DNA from: Candidatus Sumerlaeota bacterium
GTDB lineage: Bacteria > Sumerlaeota > Sumerlaeia > SLMS01
Length of the DNA: 17,304 nt
Assembly: GCA_020850785.1 (NCBI GenBank)
Contig: JADZDZ010000369.1
Coordinates: 1 to 17,304 of the forward strand
Direction of reading: 5' to 3'
Part shown: positions 15,769 through 17,304 of the stretch, piece by piece
Layout of the letters: the number at the start of each line of letters is the position of its first letter
How positions within the stretch are numbered: the stretch's first letter is position 1
Program-made: the position numbers and the translations under genes
Notes under the pieces: generated by a model
What the model saw: the letters and a program-made list of their open reading frames with translations, nothing else
Database searches by the model: none
Told to the model about the DNA's origin: nothing

Positions 15769-16458
15769 TCAGGAGAGCTTGGCTTTGGCAAGCCGCGCGC
15801 GCTGGCGCATTGTGGCGATGGCCGCGCCAATCCCCACAATCATCGCGATGCCAATGGCTGCCACGAGGCCGGATTTCATTCTCTTCCTTGCGCGAAAGAT
15901 GTGGGGGGTGCTCCGCGCGTTGACGTCCACCGCCTGCACAAACGGCGTGTCATGTGACGGATCGCTAATTTGCAGCGCCACCGGCAGGCCACTATCGATG
16001 AAGCAGGCGAACGTTGTCGCGTTGGCGGGAATTTTCCCCGCCATCCTCACAGTTTTCATCACAGTGACCGATGTTTTTCCGTTCGGGTTTTCCTGCGGCC
16101 CGTCGTGGGCTGATTTGGATGATCCCTCGTAAGGGAGCAGTGCGACCGGATCAGCAACCTCCACGTCATCGAAATACACGTGGACCTGATGTTTGAGCGC
16201 CTCCGCCATCGCCGGGACGGTCTTGTCCAGTTCCGCCTCCGCTTCCTTGAGAAGTTGGTCGGGGGTGTCCGCCAGTTCCTTCGTGCGCTCCGTGTGAAGC
16301 TCTGCGGTGAAGTCGCTCGCGAATTCCAGCGAATACGAATCGTCCGGTTTGAGGTGGACGGTTACTTCCAGTCTATCCCGCCCATGAGCGTACCCGGATT
16401 GCACAAGGGTGACGGCGCACAACAGCGCCACAAGGAACACGATGGAACGATCAAGCAT
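15769..16458 (-). CDS. Signal-peptide protein with C-terminal membrane helix, function unknown
   Basis: 229 residues. Residues 1-24 form a signal peptide (MLDRSIVFLVALLCAVTLVQSGYA|HG). The exported part has a beta-rich first section (RLEVTVHLKPDDSYSLEF), a charged helical section (about 52-92) and a section reading KTVRMAGKIPANATTFACFIDSG. A single helix (about 196-216, VAAIGIAMIVGIGAAIATM) precedes a basic RQRARLAKAKLS tail, so the topology is outside domain, inside tail. The GKIPANATTFAC stretch reminds me of the exported domain before HupE/UreJ-type membrane proteins, but the match is from memory and weak. Its ATG abuts the TGA of the TPR gene (TGAATG), and the large beta-repeat gene begins 11 nt after its own stop. 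Translational coupling and joint function with these neighbours are likely. Confidence 0.7.
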   Translation of the reverse strand: MLDRSIVFLVALLCAVTLVQSGYAHGRDRLEVTVHLKPDDSYSLEFASDFTAELHTERTKELADTPDQLLKEAEAELDKTVPAMAEALKHQVHVYFDDVEVADPVALLPYEGSSKSAHDGPQENPNGKTSVTVMKTVRMAGKIPANATTFACFIDSGLPVALQISDPSHDTPFVQAVDVNARSTPHIFRARKRMKSGLVAAIGIAMIVGIGAAIATMRQRARLAKAKLS

Positions 16459-17304
16459 TCACGATCCCCGTGGTCCAACTTTTTGTTCTGCCACTCTGCG
16501 CAGGCCAAAGTCACTGGTCTGCGAATCCAGATATTGGCCGTACAGTTGTTCCGCCAATGGTTGGTTCTGTGCCTTTTCCGCCAATTGTGCCGCGAGGAAC
16601 AAGCTGTTCTGGGCGAGTTGGTTCTTCGGATGCTTCGACGGCAACTCCTTCAAAAGGGCCACTGCTTCATCCAGCTTCCCGCCGGCCGCAAGCACCTGTG
16701 CCCGCGCCTGCGCCATGCTGACAGCGGTTTCGGCATCGTCGGCGAACAACTCCTCCGCCTGGGCGAAGACCTTTGCAGAATCATCGAAGCGATTCTGCTG
16801 CATGAGGATGTTTCCCAGATTCTCGCAGGAGTTGATGCGCATGTCGCGGCTGAGGCCGTCTGCGATGATGGCGCGAAACAACGGCTCCGCGTCGGCATAG
16901 CGATGATTCTGGCCGAATAGGTTTGCAACGGCGTTCATCGCCTCGTCACGCCATTCGGGCGGAAGCGCGGTGACAGTTTTCTTCAGGTACTCCGCGCCTT
17001 CCTCGCTGCGATTTGTGGCAACGTCGATGGCCCACAACCGTTGGATCAATTCGTGAATATGGTAGCGGCGACTGCGATCGCCCTTCTCAAGAATTTCCCG
17101 ATAGAAGCTGCGCGCCTCGTCAAACCGCGAAAGGTGTGTCAGGCACGCGGCGCGATTCATCTTGGTGAACATGTCATCGGGGGCGATCTTCAGCGCGGCG
17201 TCGTAAAGCAGCAGGCCCTCCGCCGCATGACCGCTGGTGCTGAGCGCGTAACCACACACACCCTTGATGCGATGATCGTTGGAGGAATCCGCAACAATGG
17301 CGGA
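16459..17304 (-). CDS. TPR-repeat protein, C-terminal part; 5' end outside window
   Basis: The frame is open to the right edge; codons before the GTG at 17259 (reading SAIVADSSNDHRIKG) continue the helical pattern, so that GTG is internal. The visible 281 residues contain about six TPR-like helix pairs, for example ALSTSGHAAEGLLLYDAALKIAPDD, LTHLSRFDEARSFYREILEKG, FGQNHRYADAEPLFRAIIADG, MQQNRFDDSAKVFAQAEELFADD and LAAGGKLDEAVALLKELPSKHP. TPR solenoids act as protein-binding scaffolds; whether this one is exported cannot be told without its N-terminus. Its TGA touches the ATG of the membrane-protein gene, and the three-gene order suggests a shared envelope role. A C-terminal extension QYLDSQTSDFGLRRVAEQKVGPRGS is not repeat-like. 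Confidence 0.85.
   Translation of the reverse strand, partial: SAIVADSSNDHRIKGVCGYALSTSGHAAEGLLLYDAALKIAPDDMFTKMNRAACLTHLSRFDEARSFYREILEKGDRSRRYHIHELIQRLWAIDVATNRSEEGAEYLKKTVTALPPEWRDEAMNAVANLFGQNHRYADAEPLFRAIIADGLSRDMRINSCENLGNILMQQNRFDDSAKVFAQAEELFADDAETAVSMAQARAQVLAAGGKLDEAVALLKELPSKHPKNQLAQNSLFLAAQLAEKAQNQPLAEQLYGQYLDSQTSDFGLRRVAEQKVGPRGS

Noticed and set aside
15089..16132. 347-codon plus-strand open frame
   Set aside because: Arg-rich, low-complexity translation antisense to two genes that have clear signal peptides and domains; typical of high-G+C shadow frames.

Overview
The window (about 60% G+C, densely coding) looks like chromosome from a Gram-negative-type, environmental bacterium with a large secretome. 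A membrane-anchored Hanks-type Ser/Thr kinase, a PDGA/PEGA-type lipoprotein, and big mosaic exoproteins (GH18-like, lamin-tail, lectin-like, fibronectin III and carbohydrate-binding units) suggest the Planctomycetota/Verrucomicrobiota/Sumerlaeota neighbourhood. This is inferred from gene style only; no rRNA or other phylogenetic marker is present.

Layout, left to right. 1-933 (+): C-terminal part of a Ser/Thr kinase ending in a tail anchor. 1058-2947 (+): secreted clan GH-A-type glycosidase with a lectin-like C-terminal domain. 3047-4720 (+): ettA, an ABC-F translation factor. 4794-5198 (+): small PEGA-type lipoprotein. 5227-5267: strong bidirectional terminator separating it from the convergent 5320-10233 (-) gene for a 1637-residue secreted multidomain protein with a divergent GH18 fold. 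10234-10552: divergent intergenic region with a candidate promoter for 10553-11995 (+), a 14-helix MFS drug/H+ antiporter. 12098-12733 (+): small SAM-dependent methyltransferase. It meets, 3 bp away, a tightly packed minus-strand operon read from the right edge: TPR protein (16459-17304, partial), signal-peptide/single-helix membrane protein (15769-16458), and a 1006-residue secreted protein of repeated carboxypeptidase-regulatory-like folds (12737-15757).

How they may work together. Two exported proteins (1058-2947 and 5320-10233) carry glycosidase folds joined to binding modules and fit extracellular polysaccharide processing. The TPR / membrane / large beta-repeat operon has the look of an uncharacterised envelope or surface module and is the best candidate for something undescribed. 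ettA, the MFS pump and the methyltransferase appear to be independent housekeeping or accessory genes. No mobile element, CRISPR array, tRNA or rRNA was seen.
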